A model generated the notes under the pieces. The model had not been told where the DNA came from and ran no database searches. It saw only the letters and a list, made by a program, of their open reading frames with translations. From NCBI GenBank assembly GCA_946811695.1, contig OX328128.1:24111273-24175272 (forward strand): a DNA stretch of 64,000 nucleotides. The letters run 5' to 3'. This DNA comes from Gonocerus acuteangulatus (Eukaryota; Arthropoda; Insecta; Hemiptera; Coreidae). The position numbers and the translations under genes were made by a program. Of this stretch, positions 23,582 through 34,046 are shown in pieces (position 1 is the first letter of the stretch; each line of letters opens with the position of its first letter).

Positions 23582-24170
23582 CTATAGGTAATGCTGAAGT
23601 TTAGCCTCCTCCAAACCGATTATTTTCAAATTTTGCACGTATATTGATGCACTCAACACGAATATGCTCTCGTCTAGGAAACAAGTTATCAAGCACTAAA
23701 GTTCACTGTTATGGAGGTTGCGTAAAAGCTGACGTAAACAACGCATTTGTAACCTTAAGACCAGTGAGGACCTTAGTTTGTCGTGTACCTTATGCGTTTG
23801 CGCTCGCTACAGAAGGCATCAAAACTCTAGTCAATCCAACTCAATAATTAGAATTCTAAGAAAAAAAAAAAAAATGTGAAGAATGTATCATTATAAAAAA
23901 AAAAAAAAATGTTTCTGAATAAGTAACTGATGGTAAATTTAAATAATTGATGGTAAATTAGATCTTCTCATGGTCAGTTAGACTTCTTTATTACGAACGG
24001 CATGTTTACAAATACGTTGTTTACACGAGCAGTGAACTTAATAACTTATTTTTTAGTTGAGAGCGACTTTTTCTTTTAACGGATTCGTTTTTAGTGCATC
24101 AAAATACGTTATAGTGGAAAATTTGAAAATAATCGGTTTGGAGGAGGCTAAACTTCACTATTACCTATAG
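23582..24170. mobile_element. MITE with ~95-bp terminal inverted repeats
   Basis: Left end CTATAGGTAATGCTGAAGTT and right end AACTTCACTATTACCTATAG are inverted. The match continues inward through GCCTCCTCCAAACCGATTAT and TTGATGCACT..A.ACGAAT for ~95 bp. TA lies on each side (23580-23581, 24171-24172). At 589 bp with only a 67-codon frame of unknown type (23644-23847) it is a nonautonomous TA-targeting element. Confidence 0.8.
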
Positions 24171-24351
24171 TATATATTACTGCTTATTTTCTAAGAACCA
24201 AAATTACCCCTGCTAAAATGTGCCAAGATGGCGAATATCTTCTCTTTTAATTTTAATCTTTTCTTTTCACGACTTCTGATGACTACGATTTATGGCATAC
24301 TTCACTCATTATCCCATTTATAGACGGCGTCCGTTCTATTTTCTGCATCAG

Positions 24352-24548
24352 CGCTAGTCATGCTGCAGTCATCTTCTGATGAAGCCCATCTTGATCATCA
24401 AGATTACAAAGTGATGCCATTAAGCACCTTGATTCCATTCGAGTGTCCTCGCCTTGAGCTAGATGGCGAAACTTATCAAGCCGTCTCATGCGGTTTTCAT
24501 ACATCAAGGTGTTGTTTTATCAATGACAGCCACGTGTTGCTCCCATGA
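24352..24548 (+). CDS. Candidate terminal exon, unknown protein
   Basis: An open frame reading LVMLQSSSDEAHLDHQDYKV and onward to a TGA at 24546-24548. It is preceded by GTTCTATTTTCTGCATCAG, a fair splice-acceptor sequence. Amino-acid use is varied, with Cys and His spread through it, and base composition is richer in GC than its flanks. These features suggest protein selection, now or formerly. I recognise no family. If real, it would be a last exon of at least 65 codons with upstream exons not visible. It could equally be chance. Confidence 0.25.
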
Positions 24549-25116
24549 GTGTTTTATTTACTATTATCAAAAGACGAATTAATCATAATGAAACATTGTG
24601 ATTCTTGAAAATACCTTTTCACTTTGATCCATACACCTAAACGGACACTCCTTTATTTGTTTGCCTCATCTCATACCTCACATTGAGGAGAGAGTTTCAC
24701 ATTGTCTGGAGATTTGCTCGTAAAGAAACAATTGTTAATAGCAGGTTGAGGTTAGTCCCAGAAACGCAAAGCCTGAAATTCAGAACTTAAAGTTTGAAAT
24801 TGGCTAAATTTCCGAAGGTTGTTATAAGAGGATGCGGAATATAGTTATTTTATCTAAATAACTATACAAAATTAACAGTACAAAGGAATGAGTTAAGACA
24901 AAACCATAAGCGCTACGGTTTTATTTGGACGAATTTTACAAAAAACAAAAAAAAAACAACAAAAAAAAATACAAAAAAAGGGTTCCTTAGGGTGGGCTCT
25001 ACTGGTTAAAGGACTTGACTTTTCGTATAAGAGTAAACAATTTTTTATTATTCTGAAATAAATAAAAAAACTAATAATAATAATTTATTATTTTGTATTA
25101 CTCTTTTATCACTTTC
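24549..25116. other. No gene seen
   Basis: AT-rich, with A-runs (24944-24980). ATAAGCGCTACGGTTTTATTT near 24906 faintly recalls family A. Confidence 0.4.
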
Positions 25117-25171
25117 CGAATGAAAATAGCTATTGAAGTTTCACTCATGACAGAATTTTTGAATAATTTCT
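25117..25171 (-). repeat. Family B terminal fragment
   Basis: AATAGCTATTGAAGTTTCAC, TCATGACAGAATTTTTGAA matches the hairpin-side end of the B copy at 30608. Confidence 0.55.
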
Positions 25172-25818
25172 TTTTTTCTTTTTTTTTTTATGTATCAACA
25201 TTTTTTGTTATTAGACCTTAATCACCATAAAGAAATTTGGATTTTGTAAAGCACGTGAACTTAAGGTTAAATAAACTTTAACCTGGGAGGAGGCTGTCTT
25301 TTTTTTTTGTATGCATTACAAATGAGCTGAAATTCACCATATCTAGGAATTTGGTTACGATACACAACATGGGTAGGAAGCCATTTTATTTCGTATACTC
25401 CCTCGATCCGAGGCAGATGTTGGCAAATATTCATGTAGGCGTAGAATGTATGCGGATTTAACGAGGGACACGAACTATGAGGGTTCGATTCGTGTGCAGA
25501 GCAACACCTGTTCCATTGGGCAAACCATTCTAATCCCAACATAAATATGTCGGATAGGCCTTTTGATCCTAAGGTAACCGTTTAATTTTTTGCAAAAGGC
25601 GGAAGGTCACAAAAATAAAACACATAACTAATTAGTATGAATTATGAATTAATGCTCTAACCGTTTGACATCTTTTGTGCGTCATCAGAAGAGTTCCTTA
25701 AAACTGTTTATAGACACAGTAGGGGAGGTAAACCATTCGAGATCAGGGCCACGTCATGACTGCAGGAAAGAAACGGCCAGGAGAAATATTGTACTATGAT
25801 GAGGAACACCACTATATA

Positions 25819-25859
<41 letters not shown>

Positions 25860-26217
25860 GAAATAGCAAAATCCCAGGTGAGATCAGATAAAAACGGAAG
25901 GTGACAAAATAATGGATCAAAGTTAAAAACCCATGTATGTGGTAAATAGAAAAATCAGCCTAACCTTAAGGGCAATCGCTCCCAGGAACACGGCATTGAA
26001 GGGTAAGATGAAAGGAAGAGGACGAAGGAGAAGATTGGGGAATTATGGGAAAATCCCACCAATCGCCGAGAGGGCAGCCTGAAGAGTAAAAATCTGGAAC
26101 CGGGCATAAAACTGCACCGAGGAACAACTTCGTAACGCCAAGGAAAGCGGATTGCCATAGACACCGCCCTAAGACACACCGAATATAGAGAGCAGTGTAG
26201 AACGTCTCTTGAGGCGG
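25172..26217. other. No confident gene; one 91-codon frame
   Basis: A minus-strand frame at 25267-25542 (91 codons) has mixed composition but no recognisable domain or splice context. A (TA)n array lies at 25814-25857. Positions 25960-26180 are less AT-rich, with no credible frame. Confidence 0.35.
25814..25857. repeat. (TA)n microsatellite
   Basis: Short interrupted TA array. Confidence 0.9.
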
Positions 26218-26361
26218 TCAGACATAGGAATTTCGTGATGGTTCCTAAATAAAAATACCTACGACGAAGAGTGTCGCGAAAATTAAAATATTTGAATGCT
26301 TCCCATAAAAATAATAACTAATTCTAAAAATAATAAATGCTAACGGAAATAACAAACAAAC

Positions 26362-26388
26362 ATATATATATATATATATATATATATA
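26362..26388. repeat. (TA)n microsatellite
   Basis: Left remnant of the TA array split by the Helitron-like insert. Confidence 0.9.
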
Positions 26389-26396
26389 ACTATAGA

Positions 26397-26456
26397 TCTT
26401 GATTCGGGGAGAGTCATAGACAGAAAGTAGGTGTAGCATGTCATACTACACTATAC

Positions 26457-26488
<32 letters not shown>

Positions 26489-26556
26489 CTAGCTGTTACC
26501 CAGTATGCCATGCTACACCTACTTTCTGTCTATGACTCTCCCCGAATCAAGATCTA
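26397..26556. repeat. Inverted repeat of a Helitron-like end
   Basis: The arm at 26397-26442 (GATCTTGATTCGGGGAGAGT, CATAGACAGAAAGTAGGTGT) is complementary to 26509-26556, with TA repeats (26455-26482) and the CTAG end between. Two copies of the same element part lie head to head. Confidence 0.8.
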
Positions 26557-26926
26557 CTTGATACCTAGTTATTTATACCCAGTTACGAAAATCGGTCAAA
26601 CGATGTGAATTTGTTTTCGTTCATAATGATACCGGCAGAGGCCAGCAGAACAGTACTTCATCTGACAGCCGACAGAGGCCAGTAGCAGAGCCTGCTGTCG
26701 ATTCAAAATGGCCGTCACAATTTGAATGGTTCAGTGTAGCCAATTTTTCTTGAACAAAACTTTTGACCTTTTGATCAAATTTTGAAATTTGACTATTTTG
26801 ACCTAGCCTAGGAGATTTCTCGTATCAAGACCTACCTGGGTGCCAAGTTTGGTCAAAATCGTTCAAACGGTGTAGATTTGTATAAGGAAGAAACAAACAA
26901 AAAACAGACAGACACGTGATTTATAT
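26489..26926 (-). mobile_element. Helitron-like short element
   Basis: On the minus strand it runs from a TATATAAATCACGTGTCTGT start through ATTTTGACCAAACTTGGCAC, GGTAGGTCTTGATACGAG and GTGTAGCATGGCATACTGGG to TAACAGCTAG then T. It has a T/A-rich start, CTAG end and no coding capacity. The GCCGACAGAGGCCAGTAGC region (26650-26690) is not in the other copies. Confidence 0.55.
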
Positions 26927-26928
26927 AT

Positions 26929-26938
26929 AGTGTATGTA

Positions 26939-27000
<62 letters not shown>
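26929..27000. repeat. (TA)n microsatellite
   Basis: Right part of the split TA array. Confidence 0.9.
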
Positions 27001-27819
27001 AGTGCATAGGACCGTAACGAGTGGGAGTATACAACAGAAAAAATAACATAATGTGATACCATCTATATTAAATAATTTTCACTAAATGATAAATGTAATG
27101 AAAGCAATAATTGTCGTTGAAACAAAAAATAAAGAAATGAAGTTAAGTAACCATATTTCTTCGACGAAGCGAATGATAATAATTTCTAAAGGAGCTTTAA
27201 TTTTGATAAACTGTCGACTCTGCACAAAGGTATCAGATGCTTCAACCTTGTTTATATCGTGCCTTTCAAAATGATCGCTTAAAAAGAGTGAACCCCTTCA
27301 TTAAAAAAAAAGATAACGGCTTTGATTTACTCGGAAAAAAGAGAAAAACACCTCGCACAAGTTAGTTAATTATTTCTTATATCATACAACAGCAAAGAAA
27401 TGATGATGCTTGAGAAATAGTACAGAGCGGAATAAATTGTATCTTTATGATATGAACATCGGGTAGATTTCTATATTTGTTATATGTTTGGGCTTTAGAT
27501 TTAGATTTTAGGAGTTTTCAGGTGTATATTAAGCAAAAATTAACCAGAATAACGACGTCATTAGATAAATGAATGCATTTATTGTTTGAATAGGTTCAAG
27601 CTACCTTGGTTATACAGAACTAAAAATATACTTAGTTCATATAGGAATACCATTTAGAAAGATCCTTCTAAATAAAGATATTTTTAGCGCTAAGTGCAGC
27701 TATTATTTTTTATATAATATTTTTAATATGTACTTTAATTACAAAAAACAAAAACAAATCAGGTACATTTGTTATAACATCATATGATTGATCAGCAAAT
27801 ATTTTTACCATGCCATATA

Positions 27820-29364
27820 CACTCGGTCAAAAAAATTTCCATACACCCAATTATAATTTGATATATGCAAATAAAGGAATTCAAGAAATGTGCTATAATA
27901 TTATTTGTATAGCATTTTTTATGTTTAACATATATAAGTTCATTTAAAGCAATAATAAGTTAGTAAATATTAAATTTATCATAATTTAAAAAAAGTATGT
28001 CAAAAAAGTTTCCATACATTACAAACTAAGCATGATTAAATTTCCAAAAATTTTTTTATTAACTTGTGGGTCCTCCTTTTCGGTTTAGGAGTTTATGTAG
28101 TCTGGGCTTCATACTCCAAACCATTTGTTTTGTTACCTGATTATTAATTTCATTTCATTCTGTCTGTAGTGCAGTTTTCAGCTCTTATTTCGTTTGGATG
28201 TTCTGATTTTTCACTCTTCGACCAAGTTCTTCACATAGGTGTTCAATGGAGTTTAGGTCAGGTGAATGTGAGGTGTTTTTAATTGATTTGGAACATTATA
28301 GAGCAACCATTCCTTTAATTTTTTAGCTGTGAGTTTGGGGTCATTGTCTTATTGGAAAAAGTATCTTTGTCCAAGTCTGAGTTTCTCAGCCAATTTTTTT
28401 AAATTGCCCCTTAGAATATCCAAATAAACATTTTGGTTCATAATTCCATCAACAAACACTCCATTTCCTACATCAGATGAACTAACACACCCCCACACCA
28501 TGACACTTCTACCTGCGTGTTTAAATGTTGGTTTTACATTATTGCTCTTGAATGCTTCCTTTGGTTTTCTCCACATTTTGACCTTCTATCTGACCCAAAA
28601 ATGTTAAATTTTGACTCGTCAAGAAATATCAACTTCACCGAGAAACTGTCAGGTTTATTTATGAATACCTTCGCAAACAGTAGCAGCTTCTTCCGTTTAA
28701 CCTTACTTATGAAGGGCTTTTTTCTGGAAATCCGACACCTGAATCCTTTCTTTCTTAATGCATTTCTAACGTTCTCTGGGTCGACTTGAATCCTTATTAA
28801 TTATTATTATTGAATCTTTATTAATTTGAACAAGGATGAACCTCCTGTGGTGACTCCAATTTCCTTGGTCTTCCCGTCCGTGGTCTATCCTCCAGAGATT
28901 TTAAACCCCTATGCACGTTAAGCACATATTGGTCTGTTGCATGTGATTTATTTAATAATTGAGCAATTTTTGGAAGAGACAAGCCCTGATTATGGCAGCT
29001 AACTATTAGCTCTTATATCACGAGAAACACGCATTATAAAAAAAATCAGTCTCTCACAGGCACAAGTAAACCTAATACTGGACTAAGAATTAAGGGAAGA
29101 GATAAGATTTATACACCTAAGACTTGAAAGAGGGTCACAGTACAGAAAATAGGATTAATGTTTATAGTGTATGGAAACTTATTTGACACATTTTTTAAAT
29201 TATGATAAATTTAATATTCATTTACTTATTATTGCAATAATTGCACTTATATATGTTAAACATACAAAATGCTATACAAATAATACTATTGCACATGTCT
29301 TGAATTTCTTTATTTGCATATATTCCATTATTTTGGGGTGTATGGAAACTTTTTTGACTGAGTG
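27820..29364 (-). mobile_element. Tc1-like DNA transposon
   Basis: A 1545-bp element between TA dinucleotides (27818-27819, 29365-29366). The terminal inverted repeats begin CACTCGGTCAAAAAAATTTC on the left, and the right end reads GTATGGAAACTTTTTTGACTG then AGTG. A second GTTTCCATACA copy lies inward at 28008, as in elements with repeated subterminal sites. It encodes a damaged transposase on the minus strand. Length and end sequence fit the Tc1 family. Confidence 0.9.
28059..29034 (-). pseudogene. Tc1-like transposase, inactivated
   Basis: About 325 codons, the usual Tc1 transposase size. Starting from an ATG at 29034, the pieces in order are: helix-turn-helix NQGLSLPKIAQLLN; the linker motif GRPRK; LIFLDESKFNIFGSD with the first catalytic Asp; VMVWGCVSSSDVGNGVFVDG; DNDPK with the second Asp; SPDLNSIEHL with the Glu; and a C-terminal MKPRLHKLLNRKGGP. 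Frames change after the first residues, before MWRKP and before SPDLN. In-frame stops occur just before DNDPK and at a tryptophan position near the C terminus. It cannot make active protein, but is recent enough that all DDE blocks are readable. Confidence 0.9.
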
Positions 29365-29386
29365 TATTTCAAAATAAGCCTAACTC

Positions 29387-29750
29387 CAGCTAGAGAATAA
29401 CTCAAGATGTTATCCAGTGTGCCATGCTACACCTACTTTATATTATATACCTATATCCCGGCCTGCCTTGCTACACCTATTTTCTGCATCTGGAAATTAA
29501 AAAATAAAGTATAAACCAAATAAGTAACATTAAAATCTAATAACGGATATCTGTAACTTTTTATGTTCAAAGTTTTGAACACGTGGCCTCTGAACTGTGA
29601 GTCCTAGGCGATGAGAACCTAGCCTAAGACACTTCCCGGATCAAGACCTACCTGTGTGCCAAGTTTGGTCAAAATCGGTCAAACGGATTTGCATAAGGAA
29701 CAAAGAGATAAACAGACAGACACGTGATTTTTACGTATATAGATAGATCT
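29387..29750 (-). mobile_element. Helitron-like short element
   Basis: The minus strand begins TCTATCTATATACGTAAAAA then TCACGTGTCTGTCTG, with AACTTGGCACACAGGTAGGT and AGGTGTAGCAAGGCAGGCCG. A second GTAGCATGGCACACTGGATA end precedes a CTAG at 29387. The doubled ends suggest one copy nested in another. No coding frame. Confidence 0.5.
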
Positions 29751-30607
29751 CTTAATTTGCCAAATTAGTTTTCGCCTTTTACAGTAGAGTAGAGTTGTGT
29801 GCCTGATACAATGTTTAGTCCTAGTTCTAAAGGCTAAAATTTTACCTCAGTGTATATTTTTTTAAAAATATATTTTCAGGTGAACTAAAAAGCACCGATA
29901 AGCGTTATCATGACGAACGCTCACTGATAACGGGGGAGTGTACGATAAGCACAAGGTCGGTTGTTCTTCAAGAGAATTTTGAGCAACCGAATACTTTATG
30001 TTTAAAAAGTTAGTGGAGTTTAAAAATATTTTCCAACATTGACATTATAATTTGTCTGCGCCTTTGTGAACTAAAACTATTAATTTCAGTAGAAAAGTAT
30101 CACAATCTGGGATATATTTTGGATTAGTGTTGTTTTTAATTATTGAAACACACATGATCACTTTCGATGATTGGTTTATATCGTCGTTACAAATGCAAAG
30201 TATCGAATGTGAAAATCACCACTTTTCAAGTGGAAACGCATTTATTCATAACTTTGTTTTGGACCGTCAAATATTCGGCAGATTTGACCTTTTGATAGTG
30301 GAATACTTTCCCTTTAATAGAGTGATCTAAGATTCAAGAATTTTCCGTACATAAGTCCAGCAGAAATTAGTAAAGATTAAAGATGCATTTTTTCACATTC
30401 GATACTTATCATTTGTATCGACGATATATACTCACATACACTCATTTTTGTTCGAAAGTATTTAGGAATTTTCTAAAGAACATAGGAATTATCACCTATT
30501 AAAAACTCAGGATTAATCATGTCTGCTTATAAGGCCACTATTAGCTGCTGAATATGTTAACAATGTATAACTAGCCAAGCCTCTAATTTAAATTCCGACC
30601 TTTCAGT
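29751..30607. other. No gene; one long inverted repeat
   Basis: A 67-codon frame at 30127-30330 covers part of the inverted repeat described separately and is probably chance. The rest is AT-rich. Confidence 0.4.
30175..30430. repeat. Inverted repeat, ~42-bp arms
   Basis: The left arm TATATCGTCGTTACAAATG, AGTATCGAATGTGAAAA (30175-30215) pairs with TTTTCACATTCGATACTT, ATTTGTATCGACGATATA (30388-30430) around a ~170-bp loop. Unclassified hairpin or MITE. Confidence 0.7.
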
Positions 30608-30759
30608 TTTTAGCACTTTCCTCCGAAGGAAAGTAGCTATTGAGGTTGGACTCATGACGGAATTTTTGAAAAATTTCTTCAAATATTTATCGATCCTACC
30701 TGGTAGACACCGAAAATGACCCCCGTTAAAATTGATATATATCTATATCTATCTATCTA

Positions 30760-30816
<57 letters not shown>

Positions 30817-31302
30817 CTGTTAACACGATAGCGGCCAGAGTTTTTGTTTTTTCGTCACGAAACTTGGTATATAGCATTCAATTAGCAAACGATTGAACGA
30901 GTTCGTTAACCACCAAAGTCGGTCCACCGGAAGGGGACCGACTGTTTTGGGTTTACCCCGAACCCAAAACACTAATTTGACCATGTCAGCCGTAATATTT
31001 GTTATATTTCAACGAAACTTGGTATTCGTAGTGGTAATCTACAGGTAAATATGCGTTGTAAAAATAAACTAAATCGGTTCATTAGGAGGGGGGGGGGGGG
31101 TTTACTCCGGACCCAAATTACTAATATACTCATACCGGTCGTAATTTCTGCTGTATTGGAACGAAACGCGATATACATCGTAACCGGGTAACTCATGAGA
31201 AAGAAGTGTTGTAAAAATGAGCTGAATCGGTCAATCGGAAAGGGGGGGGGGTTTACTTGAAAGTGCTTAGTTATGCAGCTCCTGTGTGACGGACTTTTTT
31301 TT
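30608..31302 (-). repeat. Family B repeat, shortened copy
   Basis: Hairpin end first (TTTTTAGCACTTTCCTCCG then AAGGAAAGT), then GACACCGAAAATGACCCCCG, a (TA)n array (30735-30812), TGTGTCTGTTAACACGATAG, fewer C/G-run units than the full copies, and CTTAGTTATGCAGCTCCTGT then GTGACGGACTTTT as the opposite end. The ~300-bp unique part of the full copies is absent. Confidence 0.8.
30735..30812. repeat. (TCTA)n-(TA)n inside family B
   Basis: CTAT units grading into a TA array at the conserved B position. Confidence 0.95.
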
Positions 31303-31870
31303 TAGTTGTTATTAAATCAATTTTTGGAAGGTTTTTAACTAAATTATTTTACTCATTGTTTAATATTGTGTAAATTCGGCAGAGATGATGGACGAAAATT
31401 TTACATTTATAATTGACGAGTATTGTGCGTGGATATAAGGTCAAGATTATTAACTATTTGTTATATTTTTAGGTTTTAATGATATTGATATATGTTGTTT
31501 TGACTTAGGAATGATTACAATGCCTTTTAAATTTATCTGAAGACATCGTTATCAATTTAATATTTTACATTGATGGTGTTTTTAATTATTCCGCCTTGTT
31601 TTTAGTAGATATTAATGCTCGAAGTAATACTTTTGTGTTGCATTTTCTGATATCCAGTTGTTTGCATGTGATTCCAATGTTAATTTTATATTTTTCTTCT
31701 TTTCATTTTTTTTCGTCAAGGCAACGTTGAACGAGGACATGTTTGTCCACAAGCACAAAGAAAAACAACAACAGATTGTTTTTTTATTTGCATCTTGAAT
31801 TGAGTCAGTTCTTCGTTAGTAGTTTATTTTGTGGTTTCTGATATTTTACCTCCACATTAACATAGTGTAC
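31303..31870. other. No gene seen
   Basis: AT-rich; no repeat match recognised. Confidence 0.4.
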
Positions 31871-32145
31871 CTAGCGCCATTTTCCGCGTTCTTTGGCGCG
31901 GATTCTTGAAGCAACTTTCCAGCGATTTTCGTCTAAATCTGAAGGGGTTCCAGAAAATACATAATCAGACAAGTCAAATCGGCCTGCTCAGAAGCTGGAA
32001 ACAATTTGTGAGCTGTCCTATCAGAAATTGGTCCATTCCCAGACACCTCTAAAAATCTTGTAGCTCCTGCAGCAATGAATCTTCGTTCAGAACCGCAGAG
32101 TAAAAGGTTTTGGAAATACTGATTTTCCTCAACTGGAAATCCCAT
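31871..32145 (-). pseudogene. Damaged coding segment, unknown protein
   Basis: Two overlapping minus-strand frames both look protein-like. The first (32145 down to about 31990) includes VEENQYFQNLLLCGSERRF and ISDRTAHKLFPASEQ. The second takes over at about 31990 and reads YVFSGTPSDLDENRWKVA then SRIRAKERGKWR to a stop at 31871-31873. A single frameshift near 31990 would join them. The stretch is clearly GC-richer than its flanks. An alternative is a splice junction. I cannot name the family. It directly precedes the 43-bp minisatellite. Confidence 0.3.
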
Positions 32146-32212
32146 ATTCCTTTGTCAGAAATATATTCAAATAGTACATTCTCAATCAAAAACATCACAT
32201 GGCTTGGTAGTG

Positions 32213-32700
32213 AACCAACACACCGTATCAATTTGACACACAAGGCGTCTTAGTGAACCCTCACAGAGTATCAATTTGATACATATGGCTTCTGAGTGAA
32301 CCAACAAAGTGTATCAATTTGACACAAAGGCGTCTTAGTGAACCCACGGAGAGTATCAATTTGATACATATGGCTTCTTAGTGAACCCTCACAGAGTATC
32401 AATTTGATACAATACCTTCTTAGTGAACCCACGGAGTGTAGTAATTTGATACACATACCTTCTTAGTGAACCCACGGAGTGTATTAATTTGATACACATG
32501 GCTTCTTAGTGAACCCACACAGTGTATTAATCTGACACACAAGGCGTTTTAGTGAACCTTGATACACATGGCGTCTTAGTGAGCCCACACACCGTATCAA
32601 TTTGACACACAAGGCGTCTTAGTGAACCCACGCAGTGTATTAATTTGATACACATGGCTTCTTAGTGAACCAGTGCAGTGTATCAATTTGACACACATGT
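32213..32700. repeat. 43-bp minisatellite
   Basis: About 11 to 12 units with a period of 42-43 bp, each holding GTATCAATTTGA(T/C)AC, a palindromic core, then GGCTTCTTAGTGAACCC or GGCGTCTTAGTGAACCC. Core starts near 32225, 32268, 32311, 32353 and 32396 show the period. Variants alternate between ACATATGGCTTC and ACACAAGGCGTC, suggesting an 86-bp higher-order pair in part of the array. Confidence 0.9.
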
Positions 32701-33885
32701 CAGTCGAAGTGTTAATTAAGAGCCTGTTTATTTTAGTCATTGCCCTGCACAGAAATATTCTCAATTTATGTATTTCATGTCGGATTTTTTGGGAGTATTT
32801 TAGCTTAAGAAGCTAAATTCCATTACTTTTACTTTGAAAGTAAATCATTGGTATTGGCCAGGTCGAGACCGCCTATATACTTTGATCCAATTAAAGGTAG
32901 ATAACTGGCGGAGGACGTCCTGCACAAAAAGGGCTCTGCCTTAAAAGGTTGCTCATTTTGATGCTAACAATGCCAGTGCATGACCAGGACTCACCGTGAT
33001 GGGGACGTCGTGCCTTCTTGATGACGTCATTGTACCCCTCATGAATTGCAAACTGTCTCTCCCCCTTCCCCACTCCTTTGCTTCTCTTCCCGACCCGTTC
33101 TTAACTAGTTACGTCACGAAATACCTTTCCATCCTTCCTCAGACTCAGCCATTCTGGTCTTCTGACCGACCCGGCTCAAAGAACATGTTCACATTCCGAG
33201 AAAGAAGGGCAGGAATGAAGGTTTTCATTCATTCATTAAACTATGATAATGAAGAAATCCATTTAAGTCATTTTTTTTTTAATTTGTTAGTGTTGCATGA
33301 TTTCACTCACCTATTAGATACGACGACTCTATATTTTGCATACAAATTGTGGGCGACATCGTTGAGGAGATGAAACAATCTAGAAAAGGTTACGAGAAAT
33401 GTGGACGTTATCATAGGTCATGAAACCCTAGGGCGTTCAAATTCATGTTGTGTCAGTGAATATATGAGGCGTTCCGGAAGCGAAGTCGCCCATCGCAAAG
33501 CCAACGAAGGGCAAACTCAACTAAATATAGTTTTGAGGAAAATGCGTTTGAATACTTTTTCCATCGGAGCGAACTCTATTGAGTATACTGAACACATTTT
33601 TTTGTTGTGGGGCCTCTCATTGTGTGAACTTTACTATAAACGAAAAAGACATTTTCTTATATCATCATCCAGAGGACCGGTATTGGTGTGTTGAGTTCAC
33701 CTTTCGTATCCTCCTTTCTATGGCAGTTTTCAGCCAGCTTGTTTCCATTCTCTGAGTATTTTGAGATAAAAGGGCGAACTCAAAATGAAAAATATACCTA
33801 TATATTCTCTGAAGCGTCTAGAAAATTTTACAGTTTATTTCTAGTAATTCAAGGTCTCATGCTGCATAGGCTTACCTGCTCTAAC
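32701..33885. other. GC-richer region with chance-like frames
   Basis: About 32860-33200 is less AT-rich. Plus-strand frames of 125 (32996-33373), 97 (33401-33694) and 108 codons (33688-34014) are open, but none shows a recognisable domain, and composition is not clearly coding. Possibly an eroded gene or TE. Confidence 0.3.
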
Positions 33886-34046
33886 CAACTCAAAATTCGA
33901 ACCCCTCTAAAAAGACTTAGAAATTTGAATATCGAAAATTTCTTTGTTACCGAGTGTTTAAGTTCTAAAGGGAGTGTCCATGCAAAATTTCAAAATTTTC
34001 TGTTAAGTAGTTAGGGCTAGGCGATGACAGGTGAGTGAGTGAGAGG
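33886..34046 (+). repeat. Dispersed repeat with (GTGA)n end
   Basis: AATTCGAACCCCTCTAAAAA and AAAGGGAGTGTCCATGCAAA match 14685-14780. The segment ends GGCGATGACAGGTGAGTGAG. A short tandem end of this sort suggests a non-LTR 3' terminus, but no coding part is seen. Confidence 0.4.

Larger units (their letters stand above)
26218..27819 (+). repeat. 1.1-kb dispersed repeat, copy 2, interrupted
   Basis: Matches 18570-19657. The left part (26218-26362) and right part (27001-27819) are separated by a Helitron-like inverted pair inserted within its (TA)n array. The right part is nearly identical to copy 1, with few substitutions. Its end coincides with the TA target of the Tc1-like element at 27820. 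Confidence 0.75.

Noticed and set aside
32213..32700. CRISPR array
   Set aside because: Repeats are contiguous with no unique spacers and the genome is eukaryotic; it is a minisatellite.
32996..34014. Three consecutive plus-strand frames of 97-125 codons as a gene
   Set aside because: No domain, no splice logic and no coding-like composition I could defend; recorded only as a GC-richer region.
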